Shown: positions 24,113 through 33,410, numbered from the stretch's first letter. The stretch is 34,449 bases of DNA from RGIG7300 sp045133915 (GCA_045133915.1 JBGUUX010000048.1:1-34449); one strand, 5' to 3'. Numbers and translations are program-made. Notes: a model not told the origin generated them from the sequence alone.

Positions 24113-26862
24113 AGATAACCGTCCTCGGTCTTAACGCCGTCGGTGGAGTGCATCCAGCAACGGTCACACTTTTCGCCGTCAGCTACTGCAACCTCTACCT
24201 TAAGCTCGTCAGAGTCACCCTCACAAAGCTCAACCTGAGAAACGATGAATACGGTCTTAAGCTCGTCACCGAAGCTCTTTAATACTTCAAGCTTTTCTGC
24301 GTTTGCAGTAATGGTGATCTTAGCCTCAAGGGACTTACCGATAAGCTTAGCTGCTCTTGCCTCTTCAAGCGCCTTCATTACGTCGTCACGCATATCGAAG
24401 AGGTTGTTCCAATGAGCCTCGATGTCAGCAAATGCGTACTTCTCCTCGTATACAGGCATATCGTTGAGAAGCGCGGAACGAACGTCGTCACCCTCAGCGT
24501 GAGCCATAGAGCCCCAGATCTCGTCTGCTGTGAAGGAGAGGATAGGAGCGATCATACGGGTAAGAGCGTTAAGGATAAGATACATAGCGGTCTGAGCGCT
24601 GCGTCTTTCCTTGGAATCTTTCTTCTCTACGTAGAGTCTGTCCTTTACGATATCAATATAGAGCTTAGACATATCGATGGTGCAGAAGTTTGCAACGTCG
24701 TGAGAAAGGATATGGAACTCATAGTTGTTATAAGCCTTGTTTACGTTAGCAACAAGCTTATTCATGCGGGCAAGTGCCCACTTATCTATATCAAGAAGCT
24801 CATTTACATCGACCATATCCTTATTGGGATCAAAGTCGGTCTCGGGTGTACCGATGTTAGCCATGAACATTCTTGCGGTATTTCTGATCTTACGGTAGAT
24901 CTCGGAGAGCTGCTTGAAGATGTTGTCGGAGCATCTTACGTCAACTGTATAGTCAGCGGAAGCTGCCCAGAGTCTGAGAAGGTCTGCGCCGTACTTCTTG
25001 ATAACATCAGCAGGGTCAACACCGTTACCAAGGGACTTGTGCATTGCCTTACCCTCGCCGTCAACTACCCAACCGTGGGTAAGAACAGCCTTGTAGGGAG
25101 CGCCTTCGCCCTTAGCGCCAACTGCGGTAAGGAGGGAGGACTGGAACCAACCTCTGTACTGGTCAGCACCCTCAAGGTAAAGGTCGGAGGGCCATGTGTG
25201 GTCAGCTGCGTTTTCAAGAACGCTGAAATGTGTGGAACCGGAGTCGAACCAACCGTCAAGGGTGTCGGTCTCCTTTACGAAATGGTTGTCACCGCAGAAG
25301 GGACATACAAAGCCTTCGGGAACAAGGTCGGATGCGTCCTTATCAAACCAAGCGTTGGAACCCTCTGCTGCAAAGGTATCTGCGATCTTATTTATTGTTT
25401 CATCTGTGCATACGGGCTTGCCGCACTTTTCACAGTAAACTACGGGGATAGGAAGACCCCAATGACGCTGACGGGAGATACACCAGTCTGCACGCTCACG
25501 GATCATGGACTTCATACGGTCCTCGCCCCACTTAGGCATCCACTGTACATCATCTGCCGCCTTGATAGCCGCATCCTTGAATGCGTCAACAGAGCAGAAC
25601 CACTGGGGAGTTGCACGGAAGATGATAGGCTTCTTACATCTCCAGCAGTGAGGATAGGAGTGAACAACGTCCTCGGAAGCAAAGAGTGCGCCGCTTTCCT
25701 TAAGGTCAGCAAGGATAGCTACGTTAGACTCTTCGTAATGCATACCTGCAAACTTGCCTGCGTCCTTGGTCTGGTAACCGCGGTCGTCTACGGGAACGAT
25801 GATATCCATCTTGTACTTAACGCCGGTAAGGTAGTCCTCTGCACCAAAGCCGGGAGCGGTGTGTACACAGCCTGTACCGGAATCCATGGTAACGTAGTCT
25901 GCGTTAACTACAACAGAGTTTCTGTCAAGGAAGGGATGCTTTGTCTGCATGTACTCAAGATCAGAGCCCTTGAAGGTAGCAATGATCTCGTAGTTTTCGA
26001 TACCGCCCTGCTTCATGGTGCGGTCTGCAAGCATATCAGCTACGATGTAGCACTCGCCGTTATCTGCCTTAACAACTGCATAGGTGTCTCTGGGATGAAC
26101 TGCGATAGCAAGGTTGCCGGGAAGAGTCCATGTAGTGGTTGTCCAGATAATGAAATATGTGTTCTTAAGGTCGCAGATGCCTGCAAGCTTGCCGTTGTCG
26201 TCGGTTACGTTAAACTTAACGAAGATAGAGGTACAGGGAGCATCCTTGTACTCGATCTCAGCCTCAGCAAGAGCTGTCTCGTCGTTGGGACACCAGTAAA
26301 CGGGCTTAAGACCCTTGTAGATGTAACCCTTCTTAAACATCTCGCCGAATACTCTTACTTCTCTTGCCTCAAACTTGGGATCCATAGTGAGGTAGGGATC
26401 ATCCCACTCGCCAAGAACGCCGAGACGCTTAAAGGAATCCATCTGGATGCCTACGAACTTCATAGCGAACTCGTGGCAGGCACGGCGGAAGTCGGAGATA
26501 GACATCTTCTTGCGGTCAAGCTTGTTCTGCTTGATGATAGCGCTCTCGATAGGCATACCGTGGTTATCCCAGCCGGGAATGTAGGGCGCATAATAACCCT
26601 GCATAGACTTATACTTTACGATAAAGTCCTTAAGAACCTTGTTAAGCGCGGTACCCATGTGAATATTACCGTTGGAGAAGGGAGGGCCATCGTGAAGGAT
26701 AAAGGACTCCTTGCCTTCGTTTCTCTTAAGCATTGCGTGATAAAGATCCTTTGTGTACATAGCCTTAAGCATATCAGGCTCACGTGTAGGAAGGTTTGCC
26801 CTCATCGAAAACTCGGTCTTGGGCAGATTTAATGTTTCGGTGTAATCCATTGCCATTTTCAT
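24082..26862 (-). CDS. ileS: isoleucyl-tRNA synthetase
   Basis: The enzyme charges tRNA-Ile and edits misloaded valine. At 926 residues it is the usual bacterial length. The HIGH-type motif is HMGT (68-71) in NGNIHMGTALNK. The KMSKS loop is read as KAMHKS in GEGKAMHKSLGN, a non-standard form. The C-terminal zinc-binding module CDRCW…CKRC is complete. Three closely spaced ATGs follow GGAG; 26862 is the first, and 26856 has the better spacing. The 99-base leader is too short for a T-box, the usual control of ileS in Bacillota. Confidence 0.96.
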   Translation of the reverse strand: MKMAMDYTETLNLPKTEFSMRANLPTREPDMLKAMYTKDLYHAMLKRNEGKESFILHDGPPFSNGNIHMGTALNKVLKDFIVKYKSMQGYYAPYIPGWDNHGMPIESAIIKQNKLDRKKMSISDFRRACHEFAMKFVGIQMDSFKRLGVLGEWDDPYLTMDPKFEAREVRVFGEMFKKGYIYKGLKPVYWCPNDETALAEAEIEYKDAPCTSIFVKFNVTDDNGKLAGICDLKNTYFIIWTTTTWTLPGNLAIAVHPRDTYAVVKADNGECYIVADMLADRTMKQGGIENYEIIATFKGSDLEYMQTKHPFLDRNSVVVNADYVTMDSGTGCVHTAPGFGAEDYLTGVKYKMDIIVPVDDRGYQTKDAGKFAGMHYEESNVAILADLKESGALFASEDVVHSYPHCWRCKKPIIFRATPQWFCSVDAFKDAAIKAADDVQWMPKWGEDRMKSMIRERADWCISRQRHWGLPIPVVYCEKCGKPVCTDETINKIADTFAAEGSNAWFDKDASDLVPEGFVCPFCGDNHFVKETDTLDGWFDSGSTHFSVLENAADHTWPSDLYLEGADQYRGWFQSSLLTAVGAKGEGAPYKAVLTHGWVVDGEGKAMHKSLGNGVDPADVIKKYGADLLRLWAASADYTVDVRCSDNIFKQLSEIYRKIRNTARMFMANIGTPETDFDPNKDMVDVNELLDIDKWALARMNKLVANVNKAYNNYEFHILSHDVANFCTIDMSKLYIDIVKDRLYVEKKDSKERRSAQTAMYLILNALTRMIAPILSFTADEIWGSMAHAEGDDVRSALLNDMPVYEEKYAFADIEAHWNNLFDMRDDVMKALEEARAAKLIGKSLEAKITITANAEKLEVLKSFGDELKTVFIVSQVELCEGDSDELKVEVAVADGEKCDRCWMHSTDGVKTEDGYLCKRCAAILG

Positions 26863-26895
26863 ATTACTCCTTAGTTATTTTCAATGTGTAAAGTT

Positions 26896-26944
26896 GCACT
26901 GTGTCATGTGATAAACAACAAGATGAAGTTACATCACAAAGTGC
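26896..26944 (-). other. possible leader hairpin before ileS
   Basis: Arms GCACT and AGTGC enclose a second stem TGTGAT and ATCACA (26907-26912 and 26933-26938). It is an imperfect two-step hairpin in the leader of ileS. No T-box bulge sequence is visible, so its meaning is open. Confidence 0.3.
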
Positions 26945-26961
26945 AGTATGCCAGGGGTGAC

Positions 26962-27690
26962 TCACCCCTCAAGTTTATTTAAAAGCTCGGAATAGTTATC
27001 CGAGATCTGTATCGTTTCAGAAAGATCTACCTTAGAGCCGCGGAACACGTCGGTACGGGTCGCCTCGGGTGTTGCGGTATCGGGAGTGTCCTCTGTAAAG
27101 AATTTAAGGTCCACCTTTGCGTCCTCGTCGCTTATGGTATCAAGCTGTTCCTTTTCTACCATAGCGTATCTGACGTCGGTCTTGATCTCGTCAAGAGCTC
27201 TTGCGGTCAGCTCGTCGTCGGTAGAATAATAGAGGGTGGTGTCGCTTATCTCTGTCATCTCTTCTATGCGGTCTATATAGTTGTGACATTCCTCAAGCAT
27301 CTTTTCACGGAATGCCTGTATCTCAGACTGTATCTTAAGGAGCTTTTCTCTCTCCTCGGATACTGTACGTCTGTAGTCGTTGATTATGTAATCGCAGTTA
27401 GTTTTTGTAGCGCGTATTATCATCTCAGCCTTTTCCTCGGCTGCCTCTACTATCTTGTCACCTGCGATACGTACGTCTATAAGATCGTTCTTTACCGCCT
27501 CGCGTTCCTTGGTTGCTTCCTTGTACTTGCGATAGAGGTCGGTATATGCTTTTTCCATCTCAGCCGTATGTCTGTACAGCTCGGTGTAGCTCTGTGTGAG
27601 ATACGCTATATGCTCGTCAACTTCCTGTGTGTTATATCCACGTATCCCGCGGGTAAACTCAACGGTTTTTAACTCGTGGGGAGGTACCAT
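26962..27690 (-). CDS. divIVA: DivIVA-family protein
   Basis: DivIVA senses membrane curvature and recruits proteins to septa and poles. The 242-residue protein has the N-terminal membrane-binding pattern FTRGIRGYNTQEVDEHI (12-28), then a long coiled coil to about 145, and an acidic disordered tail ending in LLNKLEG. Position downstream of ylmH and upstream of ileS matches the conserved Bacillota cluster. ATG 27690 follows AAAGGAG. A GC-rich 7-bp hairpin spans the stop codon (26953-26969) but has no T-run. Confidence 0.92.
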   Translation of the reverse strand: MVPPHELKTVEFTRGIRGYNTQEVDEHIAYLTQSYTELYRHTAEMEKAYTDLYRKYKEATKEREAVKNDLIDVRIAGDKIVEAAEEKAEMIIRATKTNCDYIINDYRRTVSEEREKLLKIQSEIQAFREKMLEECHNYIDRIEEMTEISDTTLYYSTDDELTARALDEIKTDVRYAMVEKEQLDTISDEDAKVDLKFFTEDTPDTATPEATRTDVFRGSKVDLSETIQISDNYSELLNKLEG

Positions 27691-27712
27691 ACCGTTCTCC
27701 TTTCAAAAATCG

Positions 27713-28468
27713 TTAGATATATTTCTTCGCTATAAGCTTGTATCTGTCTTTTTTAGTTTTGTCACAAAGCGACTCTATACGGAACTTTCCGTAGAAACGA
27801 ACCGTAACCACGTCGCCTCCCTGGATAAGCGTGTCCGTCTTTTCTTCAATGATATGGTTTATCATGACCTGACCGGATAGGATAAGACCCTTTGCCTTTT
27901 CGCGGCTCAGGTTTGCAAGAGCGGCAACTACGCAGTCGATACGGGGTGAAGCTACCGTATCAAAAACGTCCTTGTATTCCTTTTGATTTTCAAAATCCTC
28001 GGATATCTTAAAATCGCTTATCTTAACGGTGTCTCTGCCAACTCTTGTAAGCGGAGACGGCTCGGACAGCAAAAACTGCGCTATCCTTTCGTCGGCAAAG
28101 AGTATTGCCGAGTGATCCCTTAACACAATATCTCCCATCTTGGCTCTGTCTATACCAAGAGAGGTAAGGGCTCCCAAAAACGAGGAGTGACGGAGCTTTT
28201 CATATCCGCTTCCTCTGATCTCAACTGCCGTGATACAATCGCAGATATCTGCGAACTCATAGTAGTCGGGATAGATAAATAGTCTTGTCCTCTCAGCATC
28301 CTTATATCCGCCGAAAAAGCTCACGGTAAGGTCATGCGCCTTGCCGCGAAGATAAGCCTCTGCCTCTGCCCGCTCGGTCTCGTTGAGAAAGGCAGAGTAT
28401 ACCGCCTCGCCCCGCTCGGCACGGTCAAGCATATCGTCGATACGTGAAGAAAAAAGCTTATCGATCAT
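27713..28468 (-). CDS. ylmH: YlmH-like S4-domain RNA-binding protein
   Basis: The 251-residue protein ends in an S4 RNA-binding domain (about 175-235, with LSREKAKGLILSGQVMIN). The N-terminal part corresponds to YlmH, a ribosome-associated protein that acts on stalled peptidyl-tRNA in Bacillus. Its ATG overlaps the yggT stop (ATGA), so the two are coupled. It lies in the sepF–yggT–ylmH–divIVA order typical of Bacillota. Confidence 0.9.
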   Translation of the reverse strand: MIDKLFSSRIDDMLDRAERGEAVYSAFLNETERAEAEAYLRGKAHDLTVSFFGGYKDAERTRLFIYPDYYEFADICDCITAVEIRGSGYEKLRHSSFLGALTSLGIDRAKMGDIVLRDHSAILFADERIAQFLLSEPSPLTRVGRDTVKISDFKISEDFENQKEYKDVFDTVASPRIDCVVAALANLSREKAKGLILSGQVMINHIIEEKTDTLIQGGDVVTVRFYGKFRIESLCDKTKKDRYKLIAKKYI

Positions 28469-28740
28469 ATCGATCTGAATAGTGAGCGCAGGATAACCAG
28501 CACCACGCTGGTCAGATAAAAGGACAGGTCAAGGGGAAAGCTGCGCACAAACTCAAAGCGCCAAAGCAGCTTTCTCATAGGGCGTACAAGAAAGTCTGTA
28601 ACGCCGTTTATAAAGGTCATTATAGGATGGTCTATATTGTTGGGTATCCATGACATTACCGCTGAGACAAGCATTATCACCAGCAGAACATCTATTACGG
28701 TTGCAAGCAAAGAACCGACAACATAACCCATAATATACAT
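28465..28740 (-). CDS. yggT: YggT-family membrane protein
   Basis: The 91-residue protein has two hydrophobic segments with the family motif VMSWIPNNIDHPI between them and a second at about 65-88. YggT proteins are small integral membrane proteins of unclear role next to division genes. ATG 28740 is chosen because GAGGT lies 10 bases upstream; a GTG at 28776 is the only longer option and has no site. Confidence 0.88.
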   Translation of the reverse strand: MYIMGYVVGSLLATVIDVLLVIMLVSAVMSWIPNNIDHPIMTFINGVTDFLVRPMRKLLWRFEFVRSFPLDLSFYLTSVVLVILRSLFRSI

Positions 28741-28781
28741 CTTTTTTACTACCTCGTTATATTCTCTAAAAAACACTTTAT

Positions 28782-28806
28782 GGGAGACTAATAAAATTAG
28801 TCTCCC
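28782..28806 (-). terminator. hairpin between sepF and yggT
   Basis: A perfect 9-bp stem (GGGAGACTA with its complement, 7-base loop) lies in the 90-base gap. A T-run on the minus strand follows only after 8 bases, so it may attenuate rather than stop transcription. Confidence 0.45.
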
Positions 28807-28830
28807 AAGTATAAGTAAAGTTAGACTTGA

Positions 28831-29259
28831 TTAAAATACATCAGCCTGGTTTGCCTGAGCAAAAGCCTGAGCCTGCTGCTCGCCGGAAACTGCAACGTTG
28901 CCGGGAGTGATAACAAATGTATTGTTAGCTACCTTCTTAAGATTACCCTCGATAGAATATGCAACACCGGAAAGGAAGTCGATCATTCTTCTTGCGGTCT
29001 CCTTGTTTGTAGCCTCAAGATTGAGAACTACTGTACGGTTGTTGATAAGGTGGTCAGCTATCTGGGTAACAGTCTCGAAACGCTCGGGACGGATAACCTT
29101 GAGCTCAAGAGCGGTGCCTGTGGAAGCAGAACCGAAAGTCTGGTTTGCTGCAGGTGCATCTACTGCAACCTCTTCGCCCTCGTAGCCGTATTCGTCGTAG
29201 TTTTCTTCATACTCTCTTTCAGGATTTACCATATCCTTGAACTTATCCATGAATCCCAT
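28831..29259 (-). CDS. sepF: SepF-like cell division protein
   Basis: SepF tethers FtsZ to the membrane and shapes the Z-ring in Gram-positive bacteria. The 142-residue protein has the N-terminal amphipathic anchor MGFMDKFKDMV, an acidic linker, and the SepF/DUF552 domain at about 50-130 (VIRPERFETVTQIADHLIN and FLSGVAYSIEGNLKKV). It is followed by yggT and preceded by yggS, the standard neighbours. The ATG follows GGAGG. Confidence 0.95.
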   Translation of the reverse strand: MGFMDKFKDMVNPEREYEENYDEYGYEGEEVAVDAPAANQTFGSASTGTALELKVIRPERFETVTQIADHLINNRTVVLNLEATNKETARRMIDFLSGVAYSIEGNLKKVANNTFVITPGNVAVSGEQQAQAFAQANQADVF

Positions 29260-29308
29260 TGTAATATTCCTCCATATACTTTGAAATCTTTATTTTTTGG
29301 AAAATTGC

Positions 29309-30025
29309 TTACTTATATTCTCTGCGGCCAAAAACCACAGTTCCGAGACGAACAAGAGTTGAGCCGCATTCTATGGCAGTCTCAAAGCTGTCGCTCATAC
29401 CCATCGAAAGGACAGGCTTATATATATTATGTATTTTTTTAGGCAAAATGTCAATAAAAAATTGATATGTTTTTGTAAAATATTTTTGATAATCGGTTTT
29501 TTCGCACCAAAAAGGGGCTATAGTCATCAAACCGCGGACCCTAAGGTTATCAAAAGCCTTCAACTCTTCAAGGAAGCCTTCCACTTCATCGGGGGCGATA
29601 CCGCCTTTGTTCTCTTCCTCTCCGATGTTGATCTCAACCAGTATATCCATTATTTTATTATGCTTTTTTGCCTGTTTGTCTATCTCGGCTGCAAGCTTAA
29701 GCGAGTCTACCGAGTGTATCATACAGACCTTGTCGATAATGTACTTTACCTTGTTGGTCTGAAGTGATCCGATAAAGTGGATGTTGACGTTGTCCTTTGC
29801 CAGATCGTCATACTTTTCAAGAAGCTCCTGAACACGGTTTTCACCGATATCGGTAACCCCCAGCTCCTGTGTGGCGTAGTTTATAACGTCGGCGGGAACG
29901 GTCTTTGTGGCGCAGAGGAGAGTTACCTCCTGACCCATACCGTTTGCCTCACTCATACGCTTCTTGATATCGTTCAGATTTTCGGCTATCGCCGCCTTAT
30001 ACTCACTGGATAATTTTGTTTTCAT
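29309..30025 (-). CDS. yggS: YggS-family PLP homeostasis protein
   Basis: The 238-residue protein binds PLP and helps balance vitamin B6 and amino acid pools in the cytosol; no enzymatic activity is established for the family. The PLP lysine is K41 in LLCATKTVPADVI. Other conserved parts are FIGSLQTNK, HSVDSL, the GGI stretch and SMGMSDSFETAI near the end. Its start overlaps the 3' end of the HlyD-like gene by 23 bases, so they are one transcript. Confidence 0.94.
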   Translation of the reverse strand: MKTKLSSEYKAAIAENLNDIKKRMSEANGMGQEVTLLCATKTVPADVINYATQELGVTDIGENRVQELLEKYDDLAKDNVNIHFIGSLQTNKVKYIIDKVCMIHSVDSLKLAAEIDKQAKKHNKIMDILVEINIGEEENKGGIAPDEVEGFLEELKAFDNLRVRGLMTIAPFWCEKTDYQKYFTKTYQFFIDILPKKIHNIYKPVLSMGMSDSFETAIECGSTLVRLGTVVFGRREYK

Positions 30026-31253
30026 AGAGGTTCTTTCCCTTCGTGATTATAAGATCGTACATACCCAGCTTGTCGGCATAGTTTTCGTCTTCCTGTCTGT
30101 CCTGCTCGGCAACTATAAAGTATCCGTCTATCTCTACCAGAGGTGTTATCTGCTTGAACAGAGCAAGATTGCCCTTCTTTACAAAGACGCCCTGCTTATC
30201 GTCAACGATACGCACCGAGGATACGGGAACACGGTAGCCTGTATAAGACTGCTGTACTATCTCTACCGTCTGCTTGCGTAAGAAGTTAAAGTCTTCGGGA
30301 ACGTTACCGGTAGAAAACACCAGAACTATGCTTTCTTCCTCGCCCGAGGTAACGATACGGCTAAGCTGCATGGGAACCTCTTGGTCACCGCTGTAGGGGA
30401 ATCTTACCGTATATGAATTGCCCACGGTATAGTACTGCTGCTGGACCGAAGGCACCTCGCAGGCTATATACCATCTGTAATCGGTAACTATCTTGCCTAC
30501 TGCATTTCTCTTTGAGGTTATAGGCTCTTTTTCGGTCATTTCACGAAAATCGCCCAGGGTAAAACTATCACCCACGTCAAGGGTAAATATGCTCTCGTAA
30601 CCGTCAACGTCAGAGTATACGTATCCGGATATATCGGTGGACACCGTCTCGGAAGCGCCTCCGAGAGACGTGGTAAGCGAGGTCTTCTGGCTCTGAAGCT
30701 CTGCTAACTGAGGATTGAAGCTCTCTACCGATTTAAGCAGAAGCTGTCTCTTGTTGAGTAAGGTAAGAAGCTCGTCCTTACGTCTGAAAACGTAGTCCAG
30801 ATCACCTGAGTTGAGCTTTGACTCTATAGTATAATAAAGGGATGCTATCTGAGAGTCTATAGTGGTGGAGTCAGACAGGGTAACGTCCTTTGCAATACTG
30901 GAGTTTTCAAGTATGGATATCTGTCTTTCAAGATCCATTACCTGCGATTTTATCTCATCGGTATTGCCGCCCGAATATATGCTGGCAATGGCAGCGCCCT
31001 TACGCACCATGGTGCCGTCGTCATACATAAAGTTAACGCTTCCCGTGTTGTCCGAGTATATCACCGTTTCGTCACGGAATATATATGCATCGGCGCTGTA
31101 GGTCTCGCTGACTGTGACTATCTCGGCAGCCATAGTCTCTACCTCCTGGGAAAAGCTGTTGACCAGGTGATAGATGATATATGCTATAAACAGCAGGGAC
31201 AGAACGGCAGAGAGAACGTATATACCTGCATTTTTAAGATATTTTTTATCCAT
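30003..31253 (-). CDS. HlyD-like membrane fusion protein
   Basis: The 416-residue protein has one N-terminal membrane segment (about 10-32). A biotinyl/lipoyl-like half follows (about 60-95, GTMVRKGAAIASIYSGG), then a coiled-coil hairpin of about 100 residues and beta-rich C-terminal domains. The layout is that of HlyD/RND adaptor proteins, but no transporter gene is adjacent. In Clostridia a gene of this type often precedes yggS–sepF, so a role near the division site is possible. ATG 31253 follows AAAGGAGAG; the candidate promoter is at 31282-31310. Confidence 0.82.
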   Translation of the reverse strand: MDKKYLKNAGIYVLSAVLSLLFIAYIIYHLVNSFSQEVETMAAEIVTVSETYSADAYIFRDETVIYSDNTGSVNFMYDDGTMVRKGAAIASIYSGGNTDEIKSQVMDLERQISILENSSIAKDVTLSDSTTIDSQIASLYYTIESKLNSGDLDYVFRRKDELLTLLNKRQLLLKSVESFNPQLAELQSQKTSLTTSLGGASETVSTDISGYVYSDVDGYESIFTLDVGDSFTLGDFREMTEKEPITSKRNAVGKIVTDYRWYIACEVPSVQQQYYTVGNSYTVRFPYSGDQEVPMQLSRIVTSGEEESIVLVFSTGNVPEDFNFLRKQTVEIVQQSYTGYRVPVSSVRIVDDKQGVFVKKGNLALFKQITPLVEIDGYFIVAEQDRQEDENYADKLGMYDLIITKGKNLYENKIIQ

Positions 31254-31281
31254 AAGTTCTCTCCTTTCTGTTAATTAAGTA

Positions 31282-31310
31282 ATTATATCACAAAACCCTT
31301 ATTTTGTTAA
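31282..31310 (-). promoter_or_regulatory. candidate sigma-A promoter of the hlyD-like–yggS unit
   Basis: On the minus strand TTAACA (31305-31310, inside the end of miaA), a 17-base spacer and TATAAT (31282-31287) lie 28 bases before the ATG. Confidence 0.7.
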
Positions 31311-32213
31311 GTGCTTTAATACAATGTTTACAATATCCTCTACGCCGCTATAGTCGTCGGCATAGAGCTGCAGGGCGCTTTTTTCACGCTTGAACCAGGT
31401 TATCTGTCGCTTTGCGTAGCGGCGGGTTGCCTGCTTGATATCCTCTTTGGCTTGTTCCAAGGTGATATTTCCGTTAAAATATTCTCTTAATTCCTTATAG
31501 CCTATGGCATCTCCTGCGGTTGAACCCTCGGGAAAGTCGATAGACTTTACCTCGTCCACAAGGCCCATATCAAACATGATATCCACACGGCGGTTGATGC
31601 GCTCGTAAAGGGTATCACGGTCACGGTATGAAAGCACAAACACGTTTGCATCGTAGATACTTTCCTTGGTTCGGGAAAGGGCGTCCCACTCGGTCTTGGT
31701 CTTGCCTGTACCCAGATATATCTCAAGGGCACGTATCACACGCTTACGGTTATTTTTGTGGATAGCCGCAGCCGATTCGGGATCGTATTCACTCAGCATA
31801 TTATAGAGAGTATCATCATCCTTAGTCTGTAATTCAACTCTTATAGAGGGATCTACCGAAGGGCTGTAATCGCTCTGGTACATAAGGCTCTCAAGATAAA
31901 GTCCCGTACCTCCGCATAGTATGGGGAGCTTACCCCTATCTGAAATTTCTTCTATCGCCTTTCTTGCCAGCGGAACGTACTCTGCAGCGGAGAAATTCAC
32001 ATCCACGGGAACAAAGTCAAAGAGGTGATGGGGTATTCCCTGCTTTTCTTCTTCGGTTGGTGCGGCTGAGCCTATCTTCATCTGTTTGTATATCTGCATG
32101 GAGTCACAGCAGATTATCTCGCCGTCAGCCCGCTTTGCCAGCTCCACGGCAAGAGAGGTCTTGCCGCCGGCGGTAGGTCCCACAACGGCGGCTATCTTTA
32201 TTTTTTCTGACAT
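31299..32213 (-). CDS. miaA: tRNA dimethylallyltransferase
   Basis: MiaA adds an isopentenyl group to A37 of tRNAs that read UNN codons. The 304-residue protein has the P-loop GPTAGGKT at 12-19, the family motif DSMQIYKQMKIGSAAP (about 38-53), and GGTGLYLESL near residue 101. It lies downstream of queA, another tRNA modification gene, with a 147-base hairpin-rich spacer between them. ATG 32213 follows AAAGGA. Confidence 0.96.
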   Translation of the reverse strand: MSEKIKIAAVVGPTAGGKTSLAVELAKRADGEIICCDSMQIYKQMKIGSAAPTEEEKQGIPHHLFDFVPVDVNFSAAEYVPLARKAIEEISDRGKLPILCGGTGLYLESLMYQSDYSPSVDPSIRVELQTKDDDTLYNMLSEYDPESAAAIHKNNRKRVIRALEIYLGTGKTKTEWDALSRTKESIYDANVFVLSYRDRDTLYERINRRVDIMFDMGLVDEVKSIDFPEGSTAGDAIGYKELREYFNGNITLEQAKEDIKQATRRYAKRQITWFKREKSALQLYADDYSGVEDIVNIVLKHLTK

Positions 32214-32222
32214 ATTATAGTC

Positions 32223-32360
32223 CTTTATTATACGATAAATCCGTAAAAACCGGGGACATGTGCCACGGTTTTTACACCTTGCAGACCCGACCGCGGTGAG
32301 TGCGGCGCGAGCGTACGGGTCTAATCGGGGGTTCCCCCGAAAGCGTCAGCTTTTGGGGGC
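32223..32360. repeat. cluster of hairpins between queA and miaA
   Basis: In minus-strand order, directly after the queA stop: a CCCCCAAAAGC hairpin with one mismatch, then CGGGGGAACCCCCG, which shares the G-run with the first so only one can form. Next come AGACCCG and CGGGTCT arms around a GC-rich inner stem, then a perfect 9-bp GTAAAAACC stem (32233-32274). There is no reading frame or tRNA. The region may be a mobile palindromic repeat or an RNA switch. Confidence 0.7.
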
Positions 32361-33410
32361 TTAGTGTATAAACATTGCATCGCCAAAACTGAAAAAGCGA
32401 TATTCCTTTTCTATAGCTTCTTTATATGCATTAAGCATAATTTCTCTGCTTGAAAAAGCGGAAACAAGCATAAGCAACGTGCTTTCGGGAAGGTGGAAGT
32501 TTGTGATAAGAGCATCCACCGCCTTGAACTTATATCCGGGGTAGATGAATATTCCCGTATCGCCGGAAATTGCCTGTATCTTGCCGTCGTCGGTTGCTAC
32601 GCTCTCTATAGTACGGCAGGAGGTGGTTCCTACGCAGATAAGTCTGCCTTTACGGTTATTGATAATATCAGCGCTCTCCTGAGATACGCTTATATACTCG
32701 CTGTGCATGATGTGGTCAGCAAGAGCATCCTCTTTTACCGGACGGAAGGTGCCAAGACCCACGTGGAGCATAACGGGTGCGATCTGTACGCCCTTTGCAC
32801 GGATAGCCTCAAGCAGCTCGGGAGTAAAATGAAGTCCTGCGGTGGGAGCGGCGGCAGAGCCACGCTCGTTTGCATATACGGTCTGGTATCTGTCCTTGTC
32901 CTCCAGCTTTTCGGTAATATAGGGAGGCAGGGGCATATGACCTATCTGATCAAAAACAGAATAGAGGTTGTCACCTTCGTAATCAAACTTAACTATACGG
33001 TTTCCGTCCTCGATAACGTCGGTAACGGTGGCACGAAGAAGACCGTCTGCGAATATAATGACAGTACCCGGCTTTGCACGTCGACCCGGACGGCAGAGCA
33101 CCTCCCAGGTGTCAAGTCCGTGGGAACGAAGAAGCAGTACCTCCATATCGATTCCGCTGTCCTCCTTTACGCCGTAAAGACGGGCGGGGATAACCTTAGA
33201 GTCGTTGACAACGAGAACGTCACCTTCTTCAAGGTAATCTATAACGTCGCGGAATATCTTGTGCTCAAGCTCTCCCGTGCTTCTGTCAACACACATAAGC
33301 TTGGAAGAATCACGTACCGCAAGAGGGGTCTGGGCAATGCGTTCCTCGGGCAGGTCATAGTAAAAATCCTGCTTGGTAAGATTGGTTTCGGGTAAAGAAT
33401 TTTTGATCAT
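32361..33410 (-). CDS. queA: S-adenosylmethionine:tRNA ribosyltransferase-isomerase
   Basis: QueA moves the ribosyl part of SAM onto 7-aminomethyl-7-deazaguanine in tRNA, the penultimate step of queuosine formation. The 349-residue protein has HMPLPPYI (158-165), YQTVYA (175-180) and the signature GSAAAPTAGLHF (184-195), all as expected. ATG 33410 is chosen as GGAG precedes it; the frame stays open upstream for another 75 codons, but that would run deep into dapA on the other strand. No tgt is seen beside it. Confidence 0.96.
   Translation of the reverse strand: MIKNSLPETNLTKQDFYYDLPEERIAQTPLAVRDSSKLMCVDRSTGELEHKIFRDVIDYLEEGDVLVVNDSKVIPARLYGVKEDSGIDMEVLLLRSHGLDTWEVLCRPGRRAKPGTVIIFADGLLRATVTDVIEDGNRIVKFDYEGDNLYSVFDQIGHMPLPPYITEKLEDKDRYQTVYANERGSAAAPTAGLHFTPELLEAIRAKGVQIAPVMLHVGLGTFRPVKEDALADHIMHSEYISVSQESADIINNRKGRLICVGTTSCRTIESVATDDGKIQAISGDTGIFIYPGYKFKAVDALITNFHLPESTLLMLVSAFSSREIMLNAYKEAIEKEYRFFSFGDAMFIH

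Noticed and set aside
24412..26832. A very long open frame antisense to ileS (about 800 codons)
   Set aside because: It mirrors ileS, has no ribosome binding site or family motif, and is a known effect of codon bias in strongly expressed genes.
26863..26961. T-box or tRNA gene upstream of ileS
   Set aside because: Too short for a T-box, no T-box bulge sequence, and the fold is not a cloverleaf.
32493..33395. 300-codon open frame antisense to queA
   Set aside because: No start signal or recognisable domain; QueA motifs on the other strand are complete.
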